Below the pieces are notes generated by a model. The model was not told the origin of the DNA. It was given only the letters and a program-made list of their open reading frames with translations, and ran no database searches. A DNA stretch of 64,000 bases from Polyangiaceae bacterium (lineage in GTDB: Bacteria > Myxococcota_A > Polyangia > Polyangiales > Polyangiaceae). The stretch lies in the NCBI GenBank assembly GCA_019637265.1, contig JAHBVY010000003.1, positions 434,001-498,000 of the forward strand, read 5' to 3'. Position 1 is the first letter of the stretch. Every line of letters begins with the position of its first letter. Position numbers and translations under genes: made by a program. Below, in pieces: positions 18,664 to 27,943 of this stretch.

Positions 18664-19100
18664 GGTGGCCGCCTTTCTACCTGAAGATGACGCGAGCCAC
18701 CTAGCGGTGACAAGCCTGCTGCTCACCCAGCATCGAACAAGGCAGCAGCGAGTGACACCCCGGCGACGCCGAGCGTGAGCCAACCCCCTGATCCGGCCGT
18801 GCCCGCAAGCTTGGCGGGTGGTCGCGAACCCGCTGCAAACCTTGCGCGATTCGATCCGTACGCCGCCGCGGCGCGAGCTCGGTCGTGGGAGCGTCGCGCT
18901 CGAGCAAACCTTGCGCGATCTGGAGCTGACGTCGGGGCGGCTCGCCGCGAGGGGGCACTGTGGCTGCGTGGTGTGCTGGCTGCTCGGTGGGTCGGCGCTG
19001 ATGGGTGAGTGGAGGTGGAGCGCGGAGGATGCGCGGCCAAGTGACGCAGCGGCGAGCAGCGCCCCCGCGCTTGGCTCACATCTTGATAAAGGGGCCGCCG
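18664..19100. other. Divergent control region of cbb3 operon and universal stress gene
   Basis: These 437 bases have no convincing gene. Two exact copies of GCAAACCTTGCGCGAT occur at 18835-18850 and 18904-18919, 69 bases apart, upstream of a candidate sigma-54 promoter at 18953-18968. The copies are well placed to be activator sites. Confidence 0.5.
18953..18968 (+). promoter_or_regulatory. Candidate sigma-54 promoter of the cbb3 oxidase operon
   Basis: GGGCACTGTGGCTGCG has GG and GC 12 bases apart and shares the GGGCAC...CTGC pattern with the candidate in front of the NtrC-type gene. It would give a leader of about 120 bases. No FNR-type box (TTGAT-N4-ATCAA) was found in this region. Confidence 0.45.
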
Positions 19101-21359
19101 ATGTCTGAACGCGTCGAACGCTTCACCTACGATGACGGCATCGTCCGAAATTTTGCCTTCGCGACGGCGATTTGGGGCTTGGTCGCGACGCTCGCGGGCG
19201 TGACGTTGGCGCTTCAGCTGGTGCTGCCCCAGCTGAACCTGAACGAGTGGCTGACCTTCGGGCGCCTGCGTCCGCTGCACACCAACGCGGCCATCTTCGC
19301 GTTCGCCGGCAACGCGATCTTCGCCGCCGTCTACTACTCCAGTCAGCGCCTGCTGAAGGCGCGCATGTTCAGCGACACGCTGAGCAAGATCCACTTCTGG
19401 GGTTGGCAGGCGATCATCGTCGCCGCGGCCATCACGCTGCCGCTCGGCCTCTCTCAGAGCAAGGAGTACGCAGAGCTCGAGTGGCCGATCGATGTCGCGG
19501 TCGTGGTGGTGTGGGTGGTGTTCGCCATCAACTTCTTCGGGACCATCGCCAAGCGCCGTGAGCGCCACCTGTACGTCGCGATTTGGTTCTACATCGCGAC
19601 CATCGTCACCATCGCGATCTTGTACATCTTCAACAACCTCGTGATCCCAGCGGGGCTGTTCAAGAGCTACCCGGTTTACGCCGGGGTGCAGGACGCGTTC
19701 ATGCAGTGGTGGTACGGCCACAACGCGGTCGCCTTCTTCCTCACCACGCCCTTCCTCGGGCTGATGTATTACTTCTTGCCCAAGGCCGCGGAGCGCCCCG
19801 TCTTCAGCTACAAGCTGTCGATCCTCCACTTCTGGTCGCTGGTGTTCATCTACATCTGGGCGGGGCCGCACCACCTCCACTACACGGCGCTGCCCGAGTG
19901 GGCGAGCTCGCTCGGCATGGTGTTCAGCGTGATGCTGTGGATGCCGAGCTGGGGCGGCATGATCAACGGCCTGCTCACGCTGCGCGGCGCGTGGAATCGC
20001 GTGGCGTCGGACCCGGTGCTCAAGTTCTTCGTGGTGGGCATCACCTTCTACGGCATGGCCACCTTCGAGGGGCCGTTGCTCAGCGTGAAGACGGTGAACG
20101 CGCTCAGTCACTACACGGACTGGACGATCGCCCACGTGCACGCCGGCGCCCTCGGCTGGAACGGCTTCATGGCCTTCGGTATGCTGTACTGGCTCGCGCC
20201 GCGGCTGTTCCAGACCAAGCTGTGGTCGAAGCGCCTCGCCGAGTACCACTTCTGGATCGGGACGCTCGGGATCCTCTTCTACATCATCGCCATCTACGCC
20301 GCGGGGGTGACTCAAGGCCTGATGTGGCGCGCCTTCGACGAGACAGGAAGGCTCGCTTACCCCGACTTCGTCGAGACGGTGGTGCGGCTCCTGCCCATGT
20401 ACTGGGTGCGGGTGGTGGGCGGCCTGATGTACGTCGCCGGCATCGTGATGTGCCTGGTCAACATCGTGATGACCTGGAAGAACCGCCCCGCGAAGTACGA
20501 GGAGCCGGTGCACGAGGCGCCCGCGTTGGGCGCTGATACGGACCCAGCGCCACAGCTCCAGATCCCGGAGCACGCGCCGCTGCTCGAGGCGCACCACCGC
20601 GTGGCTTACTTCACCCGCGCCGCGTGGCACCGGGTGTGGGAGCGCCGCCCGGCGAAGTTCACCATCCTGGTGACGGTGGCCGTCGCCATCGCCTCGCTGT
20701 TCGAGATCATCCCGACGTTCCTCATCCGCTCGAACGTGCCGACCATCGCCTCCGTCAAGCCGTACACGCCGCTCGAGCTGTACGGGCGCGACATCTACAT
20801 CGAAGAGGGTTGTTACAACTGCCACTCACAGATGGTGCGGCCGATGCGCGCGGAGACGGAGCGCTACGGTGAGTACAGCAAGGCCGGTGAGTTCGTCTAC
20901 GACCACCCCTTCCAGTGGGGCTCGCGCAGGATTGGGCCTGATCTGCACCGGATCGGCGGGAAGTACCCGCACCTCTGGCACGTGCGGCACATGGACGACC
21001 CGCGCTCCACCACGCCGCAGTCGATCATGCCCGCTTACCCACACATGCTGACGAAGGACATTCAGTTCGACGTCATCCAGCAGCGCGTCGACGCGATGGC
21101 GATGCTCGGCGTGCCTTACGGCGACGCGGTCAATCAGGCCGAGCAGATGGCCCGCAAGCAAGCGCGGCGCATCGCCGAGGACATCGAAGACCAGGGTGGC
21201 CCGCCGGGGCTCGAAGGCAAGGAGATCACCGCGATGGTGGCTTACCTCCAGCGGCTGGGGACCGACATCAAGCAAGCGCCGCCGCCCGAAGCGGAGGAGG
21301 CGCCGAGCGCGGCCACACCCGAGAGCGACACCACCGTCATCCGAGTTCAGGGGTTCTGA
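19101..21359 (+). CDS. ccoNO: cbb3-type cytochrome c oxidase, fused subunits I and II (CcoN-CcoO)
   Basis: A 752-residue fusion. The first ~470 residues are CcoN: many membrane spans, a haem-ligand histidine in PLHTNAAIFAFAGNAIF, and the copper-site pair in AGPHHLHYTALPEW. After a linker (about 475-520), the CcoO part has one membrane anchor (FTILVTVAVAIASLFEII) and a single c-haem site CYNCH (Cys571-His575), followed by the typical QMVRPMRAE and PSIMPAYPH-like region (here QSIMPAYPHM, whose Met is the haem ligand). The enzyme reduces O2 with high affinity and pumps protons. In most bacteria CcoN and CcoO are separate. The start is ATG 19101 after AAAGGGG; the longer frame from 19005 is not credible. 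Confidence 0.95.
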   Translation: MSERVERFTYDDGIVRNFAFATAIWGLVATLAGVTLALQLVLPQLNLNEWLTFGRLRPLHTNAAIFAFAGNAIFAAVYYSSQRLLKARMFSDTLSKIHFWGWQAIIVAAAITLPLGLSQSKEYAELEWPIDVAVVVVWVVFAINFFGTIAKRRERHLYVAIWFYIATIVTIAILYIFNNLVIPAGLFKSYPVYAGVQDAFMQWWYGHNAVAFFLTTPFLGLMYYFLPKAAERPVFSYKLSILHFWSLVFIYIWAGPHHLHYTALPEWASSLGMVFSVMLWMPSWGGMINGLLTLRGAWNRVASDPVLKFFVVGITFYGMATFEGPLLSVKTVNALSHYTDWTIAHVHAGALGWNGFMAFGMLYWLAPRLFQTKLWSKRLAEYHFWIGTLGILFYIIAIYAAGVTQGLMWRAFDETGRLAYPDFVETVVRLLPMYWVRVVGGLMYVAGIVMCLVNIVMTWKNRPAKYEEPVHEAPALGADTDPAPQLQIPEHAPLLEAHHRVAYFTRAAWHRVWERRPAKFTILVTVAVAIASLFEIIPTFLIRSNVPTIASVKPYTPLELYGRDIYIEEGCYNCHSQMVRPMRAETERYGEYSKAGEFVYDHPFQWGSRRIGPDLHRIGGKYPHLWHVRHMDDPRSTTPQSIMPAYPHMLTKDIQFDVIQQRVDAMAMLGVPYGDAVNQAEQMARKQARRIAEDIEDQGGPPGLEGKEITAMVAYLQRLGTDIKQAPPPEAEEAPSAATPESDTTVIRVQGF

Positions 21360-21361
21360 CC

Positions 21362-21571
21362 ATGCGCCTCAGTGAAATCATGAGCAGCTTCAAGCTCGCG
21401 AGCTACGCCGAGATCGGGCTCATCATCTTCCTCCTCGTCTTCGTGGCGGTGGTGCTGCGCGTCATGAGCAAGCGCCATCAGGCGGAGTACGAGGCGGCGA
21501 GCCTGATGCCGCTGGATGACGAGATCATCCGTACGAGCAGGCTGGAGGAGCGCGGAGGTGAGTCGTCATGA
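21362..21571 (+). CDS. ccoQ: cbb3 oxidase small subunit CcoQ/FixQ
   Basis: A 69-residue protein with one membrane span (AEIGLIIFLLVFVAVVLRVM) and a short charged tail, the usual build of CcoQ, which stabilises the oxidase complex. It starts two bases after the ccoNO stop and overlaps the ccoP start by four bases (ATGA). Confidence 0.88.
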   Translation: MRLSEIMSSFKLASYAEIGLIIFLLVFVAVVLRVMSKRHQAEYEAASLMPLDDEIIRTSRLEERGGESS

Positions 21572-22323
21572 GTCGTGACAAGCAAAAGCCGGACACTTCC
21601 CCAGAGCCTCGCGGTGAGGTGACGGATGATCTACTCGAGCACGAGTACGATGGCATCCGCGAGTACGACAACCCGCTGCCCAGGTGGTGGGTGTGGATGT
21701 TCTGGGGCAGCTTCTGGTTCTCGGTGCTCTACTTCTTCCATTACCACGTGGGTGGTCAGGGGACCTCAGTGGCGCAGGCCTACGTGGAGGAGCTCCAGAT
21801 CGCCCGCGAGGAGCAGGCGAAGGCCTCGCTCGGCGAGGCGGTGACGGAGCAGGCGCTGGCCAAGATGATGGCTGACACCGCGCTGATGGCGGACACCGAG
21901 TCGCTGTACGCGCAGCGCTGCGCGCAATGCCACGCGGATAAAGGTCAGGGGCTGATCGGGCCGAACCTGACGGATGATCACTACGTCCACGGCGGCACCC
22001 TGATGGAGATTTATCAGGTGGTCGCGCACGGCGTGCTCGCCAAGGGCATGCCGGAGTGGGAGCGCCAGCTGACGCCGATCGAGCTGCGGAAGATCGTGGC
22101 TTACGTGGGCAGCATGCGCGGCACGAACGTGGCGGGCAAAGCGCCCGAGGGGAATCAGGTGGGGCTCGCGGCGCTGCTCGAAGCGGCGAAGGACGGCGCG
22201 GCGCCGCCATCGGGCGCGGCAGCGCCATCGGGCGCGGCGCCTGGTGGCGCCCCGTCGGCTGAGGCGCCTACTGGTGAGGTGCCCGCACCGTCCGGGGCGC
22301 CGTCGGGTGAGGCCGCACCTTAG
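21568..22323 (+). CDS. ccoP: cbb3 oxidase subunit III CcoP, monoheme form
   Basis: A 251-residue protein. Residues 20-60 have the CcoP N-terminal signature (HEYDGIREYDNPLPRWW) and one membrane span (WMFWGSFWFSVLYFFHYH). Only one c-type haem site is present, CAQCH (Cys118-His122), with the likely Met ligand in KGMPEWE; standard CcoP has two CxxCH sites. The C-terminal third is a Gly/Ala/Pro-rich tail. It delivers electrons to subunit II. The single haem is a real difference from textbook CcoP and does not look like a frameshift, since the frame is clean and the protein ends in a natural-looking linker. Confidence 0.9.
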   Translation: MSRDKQKPDTSPEPRGEVTDDLLEHEYDGIREYDNPLPRWWVWMFWGSFWFSVLYFFHYHVGGQGTSVAQAYVEELQIAREEQAKASLGEAVTEQALAKMMADTALMADTESLYAQRCAQCHADKGQGLIGPNLTDDHYVHGGTLMEIYQVVAHGVLAKGMPEWERQLTPIELRKIVAYVGSMRGTNVAGKAPEGNQVGLAALLEAAKDGAAPPSGAAAPSGAAPGGAPSAEAPTGEVPAPSGAPSGEAAP

Positions 22324-22439
22324 CGATGGTTCACGGCTGGTGGCCGTGGCTCGATGGTGCTCTAGGTTGGAAGGGCGCTCACGGCTGAAGGTTCGGGGCG
22401 CTCGGGCTGAGGATTGATAGGCGAGAGAGAGCCAACCGG

Positions 22440-23801
22440 ATGTCATCGGACAGTTTACCAGACGTCCTCACGACGATGAACGCCGACGGGAGTCGCCGTT
22501 GGGTGAGGCCGAAGCGCGCGCCGGGGCGCTTCCTCACGCTGCGAGCCATCGTGGGTTGGGGGCTGATCGTGCTGTTCGTGGTGCTCCCGTTCATCCATTG
22601 GAACGGGCGGCCCGTGGTGCTGTTGGACGTCCCCGCGCGGCAGTTTCACCTGTTCGGGCGCACCTTCCTGTCGACGGACGGCGTGCTCTTGATGCTGCTC
22701 TTGCTCACGATCTTCGTGGGTGTCTTCTGGCTCACGGCGCTGCTCGGGCGCGTGTGGTGTGGCTGGGCCTGCCCCCAGACGGTCTACATGGAGCTCTTGT
22801 TCCGCCCCATCGAGCAGTGGATCGAGGGAGGCCGGAAGGGGCAGCTCGATCTCGACAAGCGGGGCGGCGGCGCGCGGCGGGTGCTGAAGTACGCCGTGTT
22901 CGTGCTGCTCTCGGCCGTGGTGGCGAACATCTTCCTCGCGTACTTCGTGGGGGTCGCGCGGCTGGGCGTTTGGATCATCGATGGTCCCATCGCGCACCCC
23001 ACCGGCTTCCTGGTGATGCTGGTCACCGCCGGGCTGGTGTTCTTCGATTTCGGCTATTTCCGTGAGCAAATGTGCACGGTGGCCTGCCCCTACGCGCGCT
23101 TCCAGTCGGTGCTGCTCGATCAGGACTCGCTCATCGTCGGCTACGACGTGAAGCGGGGGGAGCCGCGGGGGAAGAAGGGGAAGGTGGAGGGGGACTGCGT
23201 GGACTGCAACGCGTGCGTGGTCACCTGCCCCACCGGGATCGACATCCGTCATGGCCTGCAGATGGAGTGCGTCGCTTGCGCGCAGTGCATCGACGCCTGC
23301 GACAAGGTGATGGATAAGATCGGGCGCCCGCGCGGCCTCATCCGCTACGCCTCGCAGCGCAGCCTGGAGGGCGGGGAGCGCAAGGGGCTCAGGCCACGGA
23401 CGGTGGCTTACCCGCTGCTGCTCACCTTGCTGGTGGGCGCGCTGGTGTTCGCGGGCGGCAGCGCGGGGCAGGCGGAGGTCACGGTGCTGCGCGGGCTCTC
23501 GGCGCCCTACGTCGCGGACCAAGCGGGCATCCGTAACCAGATCCGCGTGAAGATTCAGAATCGCGGCAACGACGCGCGGCGCTACCGCATCGAGCTGTTG
23601 GGGCTCCAGGAGGCGACGCTGATCGCCCCCGAGAACCCGCTGGCGATCGATGGCGGTGCGCGCCGCGAGACCACGGTGTTCGTGGTCTCGCCACCCAGTG
23701 CGTTCACGGGCGGCGTGCGTGACGTGGAGTTTCGCGTGAGCGACGGCGAGGGCTTCGAGACCACGGTGCCCTACAAGTTGCTCGGACCAGGAGCCTCATG
23801 A
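22440..23801 (+). CDS. ccoG: cbb3 oxidase accessory ferredoxin CcoG/FixG
   Basis: A 453-residue membrane protein with five or so hydrophobic spans, the conserved GRVWCGWACPQTVYMELL near residue 110, and two [4Fe-4S] sites: Cys253, 256, 259, 263 and Cys277, 280, 283, 287. The C-terminal ~120 residues form an Ig-like domain. CcoG is the cupric reductase proposed to help load copper during cbb3 assembly. It follows ccoP after 116 bases, and its stop overlaps the next start (ATGA). Confidence 0.95.
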   Translation: MSSDSLPDVLTTMNADGSRRWVRPKRAPGRFLTLRAIVGWGLIVLFVVLPFIHWNGRPVVLLDVPARQFHLFGRTFLSTDGVLLMLLLLTIFVGVFWLTALLGRVWCGWACPQTVYMELLFRPIEQWIEGGRKGQLDLDKRGGGARRVLKYAVFVLLSAVVANIFLAYFVGVARLGVWIIDGPIAHPTGFLVMLVTAGLVFFDFGYFREQMCTVACPYARFQSVLLDQDSLIVGYDVKRGEPRGKKGKVEGDCVDCNACVVTCPTGIDIRHGLQMECVACAQCIDACDKVMDKIGRPRGLIRYASQRSLEGGERKGLRPRTVAYPLLLTLLVGALVFAGGSAGQAEVTVLRGLSAPYVADQAGIRNQIRVKIQNRGNDARRYRIELLGLQEATLIAPENPLAIDGGARRETTVFVVSPPSAFTGGVRDVEFRVSDGEGFETTVPYKLLGPGAS

Positions 23802-24565
23802 CCGAGCGACGTGAGCCAGTGACTGCGGCAGGCAAGGCGTCTCCAGGCGCTACCAACCCCCCCTCCCCGAAAGGCAGTGAAGCGGACGCTGTGGCGCTGC
23901 CCTCGGGTGACCTGCTGCAGCAAGGTAGTGAAGCAGACGTTCAGGGAGCTGCGCGAGCCGAGGTCCCTGTTCCCGCAGGCTCAGTGGCCTCGAAAGACAG
24001 CTTAACTGACGTTGAGCTTTCGCGAGCCAAAGCGGAGCCCACCGCGGCGCGGCGTCGGAACTTCTGGCCGCTGCTGCCCGTGGCGTTCCTGGGGATGATG
24101 GTGGTGACGCAGGGCACCATGCTCTACAGCGCCTCCGGCGGCGACATGGGGATCGAGGAGGACTACTACCAGAAGGGCGTCGCCTGGGATGAGCACATGG
24201 CGCAAGAGCGCGAGAACAGGCGCCTCGGCTGGCGCGCGGTGCTCCGTCAGGAGCCGCTCGCCGATGGGGTGGCGCTAAAGGTCACCTTGACTGACAAGTC
24301 GGGCGCGCCGATCACGGACGCCGAGGTGAGCCTCACGGCCTTCGCCAACGTCAGCTCGGGCTCGCGGGTGCGCACGCCGCTCGCGCTCTCCGGTGAGGAT
24401 TACACCGCGCGGATCCAGACCGCGCAGCAAGGGCTGTGGGAGTTTCGCTTCGAGGTGACGCGCGGGCAGGAGCGGTTCACCCAGGTGGTGCGGCAAGACG
24501 TGTGGCTGGCGCGCGCGGGGGGTGGTGAGGGTGGCTCACTAGCCGCGGCGGAGGGCGCGCGGTGA
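23798..24565 (+). CDS. FixH/CcoH-like protein with N-terminal extension
   Basis: A 255-residue protein. The C-terminal ~170 residues are FixH-like: one membrane span (WPLLPVAFLGMMVVTQGTMLY), the conserved EEDYYQKGVAWDEHM, then a beta-rich periplasmic domain. FixH/CcoH takes part in cbb3 assembly or copper loading. The first ~85 residues are a low-complexity extension (Ala, Glu, Ser, Pro) that ordinary FixH lacks. Its DNA repeats the pattern AGTGAAGC-GACG three times and is less GC-rich than its neighbours, which suggests an inserted or expanding segment. It overlaps the next gene at GTGA. Confidence 0.85.
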   Translation: MTERREPVTAAGKASPGATNPPSPKGSEADAVALPSGDLLQQGSEADVQGAARAEVPVPAGSVASKDSLTDVELSRAKAEPTAARRRNFWPLLPVAFLGMMVVTQGTMLYSASGGDMGIEEDYYQKGVAWDEHMAQERENRRLGWRAVLRQEPLADGVALKVTLTDKSGAPITDAEVSLTAFANVSSGSRVRTPLALSGEDYTARIQTAQQGLWEFRFEVTRGQERFTQVVRQDVWLARAGGGEGGSLAAAEGAR

Positions 24566-25374
24566 CGCCCGTCCTGTTGTCGGTGCTCGCGGCGAGCCTG
24601 CTCGGCAGCCTGCACTGCGCAGGGATGTGCGGGGGCTTGGTCGCCTTTTACTCGGGCTCGGGGCCGCGTGATTCGGGCGCTCCGAGCGCGGGAGCAGACG
24701 CCGCGCGTGGCTCGCTCTGGCCTCACGCGGCGTACAACCTCGGGCGGTTGGTGACGTACACGGCGGTCGGGATGTTCGCCGGGGCGCTCGGCGGCGTGGC
24801 GAACGTCGCGGGCGCGTCGCTCGGGGTGGGGCGCGTGGCGGGCGTCGTCGCGGGGGTGCTGATGTTGGGCTGGGGCGCGGGGCAGCTGCTCGCGAGCTTC
24901 GGCGTGAAGCTCCGGCGGGATCGGTGGCTCGCGCGGCTGCCGGCGTCGCTCGGCGCGCGGCTCGGGCGGCTGATGGATCGCGCCTCCGGGAGGCCTCCGG
25001 TGCTGCGCGCGTTGACGCTCGGGTTCGCCACGCCGCTCTTGCCGTGCGGCTGGCTGTACGCCTTCGCGGTGGCCTCGGCGGGGACGGGCTCGGCTTGGTA
25101 CGGGGGGCTGGTGATGATGGCGTTTTGGTCAGGTACTGTGCCGGTGATGCTGGGGCTCGGCCTGGGGATCCAGCGGCTCAGTCAGCGGCTCCGGCGCCAC
25201 GTCCCGATGCTGTCGGCGATGGTGCTCATCGTGCTCGGCACCGCCTCCGTCTTCGGGCGCCTGCGGCTCGACACCGTGGTGCGGGCGCACGCCGCCGAGC
25301 TGGATCGCGGGCTCACGCGCCCGCAGGGCGGGGTCACCCCAGCAGAGGGAGCGCCGTGCTGTCATGGCCACTGA
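24562..25374 (+). CDS. SafE/UreH-type transmembrane protein of the cbb3 cluster
   Basis: A 270-residue membrane protein starting at GTG 24562. The first span carries LLGSLHCAGMCGGLVAFYS, the Cys-containing signature of the sulfite-exporter/UreH-like (DsbD-related) family that sits in many cbb3 clusters and is thought to handle copper. About six membrane segments can be seen. The last residues CCHGH could bind a metal. The start overlaps the FixH stop and its end overlaps the copper ATPase start, so expression is coupled. Confidence 0.88.
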   Translation: MTPVLLSVLAASLLGSLHCAGMCGGLVAFYSGSGPRDSGAPSAGADAARGSLWPHAAYNLGRLVTYTAVGMFAGALGGVANVAGASLGVGRVAGVVAGVLMLGWGAGQLLASFGVKLRRDRWLARLPASLGARLGRLMDRASGRPPVLRALTLGFATPLLPCGWLYAFAVASAGTGSAWYGGLVMMAFWSGTVPVMLGLGLGIQRLSQRLRRHVPMLSAMVLIVLGTASVFGRLRLDTVVRAHAAELDRGLTRPQGGVTPAEGAPCCHGH

Positions 25375-27943
25375 CGTCTTGCGCTTGAGCCCCGGGGCCG
25401 CGCCTGAACGCGCGGCGCCCGCGACTGCCTCGGCGGCTTCGGGGCGCGCGGGGAGGCAACCCAGCCCAGTCAGTTGCGCTCACTGTGGCCTCGACGTGTC
25501 GCCGGGCGACGTGACCCCTGAGGAGGAGCACCAGTTCTGCTGCCTGGGCTGCCGCACCGTGTATCAGGTGCTGCACCAGCACGGGCTGACGGCTTACTAT
25601 GACTACCGCGAAGCGGGCGGCGTCACGCCGGCGCCGGCGCGCGCCACCAGCAAGAGCTACCCCCACTTCGACGAGCAGACCTTCCACGACCTCTACGTGC
25701 GCGTCACGCCGCGCGGCGCGAGCACCCGGTTCTTGCTGGAGGGCGTGCACTGCGCGGCCTGCGTGTGGCTCATCGAGCGCCTGCCGCGGCTGCTCCCCGG
25801 GCTCATCGAGGCGCGCCTCGACTTCGGCAAGAGTCAGGTGACGCTGCTCTGGGATCCTGACAAGCTCGCGCTGTCGCGCGTCGCGGAGGCGCTCGATCGC
25901 CTCGGCTACCCGCCGCATCCGCCGCGCGCGGACCAGCAGTCCGAGGTGGAGCGCATCGGGGATCGGCGCTTGCTGGTGCGCATCGCGATCGCCGGGGCGG
26001 CGGCGGGCAACTCGATGATGATGGCGATCGCCCTCTACACGGGGCTGTTCGATCGCATGGCGCCCGAGCACGAGGCGTACTTCCGTTGGCTGAGCTTGCT
26101 GCTCACGCTGCCTTCCATGGGCTGCGCTTCGGTGTTCTTCCGGGGCGCTTGGAGCGCGCTCCGCACCCGCGTGCCGCACATGGATCTGCCCATCTCCATC
26201 GGCATCATCGCGGGCTTCGCGCGCGGCGCCTACAACACCTGGCGCGGCGCCGGGGAGATCTACTTCGACTCCGTCGCCACCTTGATCTTCCTGCTCCTGG
26301 TGGGGCGCTGGGTGCAGCGGCGCTACCACCGCCGCGCCAGTCGCGCCGCGGAGCTGATGTACGCCTTGGCGCCCGCCTCGGCGCGGCTGGTGGAGGGGCT
26401 GGAGGCAGACGGCTGCCCAACCGAGCTAGACCCGCTTCAAGGTAATGACAATGTAACTGACTACCTGGTGCGTGAGGTGCCGCTCGAGGCGGTGAAGGCG
26501 GGCGCGCTGGTGGAGGTGCGGGCGGGCGAGCGGGTGCCGGTGGATGGCACGGTGCAGCTCGGCAGCTCGGAGCTGGACGTGGCCTGGCTCACGGGGGAGG
26601 CGCGTCCGCGCCAGGTGGAGCCGGGCGCGACGGTGCACGCCGGCACCGTGAACATCGCCTCGCGGCTCCTGGTGAAGGCGCTCAAGACGGGCGCGGAGAC
26701 GCGCATGGGTCAGCTGATGCAGCAGGTGGAGGACGCGCAGACGCGCCGCGCGAAGGTCGCGATGCTGGCCGATCGCCTCTCGGGCTACTTCACGCTCGCG
26801 GTGCTCTCCTTGGCGCTCATCACCGCCATGCTGTGGTGGGGCAAGAGCCCTGACCTCGCCATCGAGTACGCGGTGGCGCTGCTGATCGTCACCTGCCCCT
26901 GCGCTCTGGGCAACGCCACGCCGCTCGCCTTGAGCGCCGCCCTCGGCCGCGCCGCGAAGGCGGGCCTCTTGATCCGCGGCGGCGACGTGTTCGAGCGCCT
27001 GCGCGGCAAGGGGCGCATCGTCTTCGACAAGACAGGGACTCTAACGTTAGGGAGACTGACATTGACCCAGGTGGTCGGCGACGCTCGGCTCTTGCCCTGG
27101 GTGCTCGCGCTGGAGCAGACGAGCGCCCACACCATCGCGCGGGCGCTGGTGAGCGGGCTCGGCGCGCGGCTCACGGTGGAGGAGCAGGCGCTCGCCAAGC
27201 GCCTCCCGCTCGAAGGCGTGAAGGAGCGCCTGGGCGAGGGGCTCACGGCGACGCTCGAAGGTCAGCGGCTCCGCTTGGGTCACGCGCGCGGCGCGGGGGA
27301 GCTCCCGGCTTGGGCGTCAGAGGCGGTGAGCGCGATCACGCACGCGGGGGAGTCGCCGGTGCTGCTCTCGGTGGATGACGAGGTGCGCTTGGTGCTCGGG
27401 CTCGGCGATCCGATCCGCGCGGAGGTGCCTGAGACGTTGAAGCGCCTCGGCGAGCTGGGTTACGAGCTCGCCATCCTCTCGGGGGATCATCCGGACACCG
27501 TGAGCGCGGTCGCGGCGTCGCTCGGCGTGCCGTTCGTGGAGGTGGTGGGCGGCGCGAGCCCCGAGCGGAAGCTCGAGCTGGTGGAGCGCTGGGGGAAGGA
27601 GCAGACGGTGGTGATGGTGGGGGACGGCGTGAACGACGCCGCGGCGCTCTCCGCCGCGAGCGTGGGGGTGTCGGTGCACGGCGGCGCGGAGGCGAGCCTC
27701 CAAGCAGCCGACGTGTTCGCGACGCAGCCAGGCATCGAGCCGGTGCGGCTGCTGGTGGTGGGCGCGCGCCAGGCGCTCCACGTGGTGCATCGGAACCTGG
27801 GCTTCTCGCTCGCCTACAACCTGGTTGGCGTCACTCTTGCTATGGTCGGCGTGTTGAACCCGTTGATCGCCTCCCTGCTCATGCCGCTCTCATCGCTGAC
27901 GGTGGCGGGGCACTCGTACCGAAGTCGGAGCTTCGAATCATGA
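25364..27943 (+). CDS. ccoI: Copper-transporting P1B-type ATPase CcoI/FixI
   Basis: An 859-residue pump. The N terminus has a metal-binding CAHC...FCCLGC region (Cys38/41, Cys59/60/63) and a heavy-metal domain with CAAC (Cys130/133). Membrane spans follow, with the transport motif CPC (Cys511-Cys513). The catalytic core has the phosphorylated Asp555 in DKTGTLT, the TGEA loop and the hinge GDGVNDAAAL. FixI-type ATPases export copper into the periplasm for the CuB site of cbb3 oxidase. The codons around DKTGTLT are unusually AT-rich (CTAACGTTAGG) although the protein there is fully conserved. The gene overlaps both neighbours. Confidence 0.95.
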   Translation: MATDVLRLSPGAAPERAAPATASAASGRAGRQPSPVSCAHCGLDVSPGDVTPEEEHQFCCLGCRTVYQVLHQHGLTAYYDYREAGGVTPAPARATSKSYPHFDEQTFHDLYVRVTPRGASTRFLLEGVHCAACVWLIERLPRLLPGLIEARLDFGKSQVTLLWDPDKLALSRVAEALDRLGYPPHPPRADQQSEVERIGDRRLLVRIAIAGAAAGNSMMMAIALYTGLFDRMAPEHEAYFRWLSLLLTLPSMGCASVFFRGAWSALRTRVPHMDLPISIGIIAGFARGAYNTWRGAGEIYFDSVATLIFLLLVGRWVQRRYHRRASRAAELMYALAPASARLVEGLEADGCPTELDPLQGNDNVTDYLVREVPLEAVKAGALVEVRAGERVPVDGTVQLGSSELDVAWLTGEARPRQVEPGATVHAGTVNIASRLLVKALKTGAETRMGQLMQQVEDAQTRRAKVAMLADRLSGYFTLAVLSLALITAMLWWGKSPDLAIEYAVALLIVTCPCALGNATPLALSAALGRAAKAGLLIRGGDVFERLRGKGRIVFDKTGTLTLGRLTLTQVVGDARLLPWVLALEQTSAHTIARALVSGLGARLTVEEQALAKRLPLEGVKERLGEGLTATLEGQRLRLGHARGAGELPAWASEAVSAITHAGESPVLLSVDDEVRLVLGLGDPIRAEVPETLKRLGELGYELAILSGDHPDTVSAVAASLGVPFVEVVGGASPERKLELVERWGKEQTVVMVGDGVNDAAALSAASVGVSVHGGAEASLQAADVFATQPGIEPVRLLVVGARQALHVVHRNLGFSLAYNLVGVTLAMVGVLNPLIASLLMPLSSLTVAGHSYRSRSFES

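Noticed and set aside
18723-20825. A 700-codon open frame on the minus strand across the cbb3 oxidase genes
   Set aside because: The translation is a His/Arg/Asp-rich shadow typical of GC-rich DNA; the plus-strand CcoN-CcoO protein has all family motifs.
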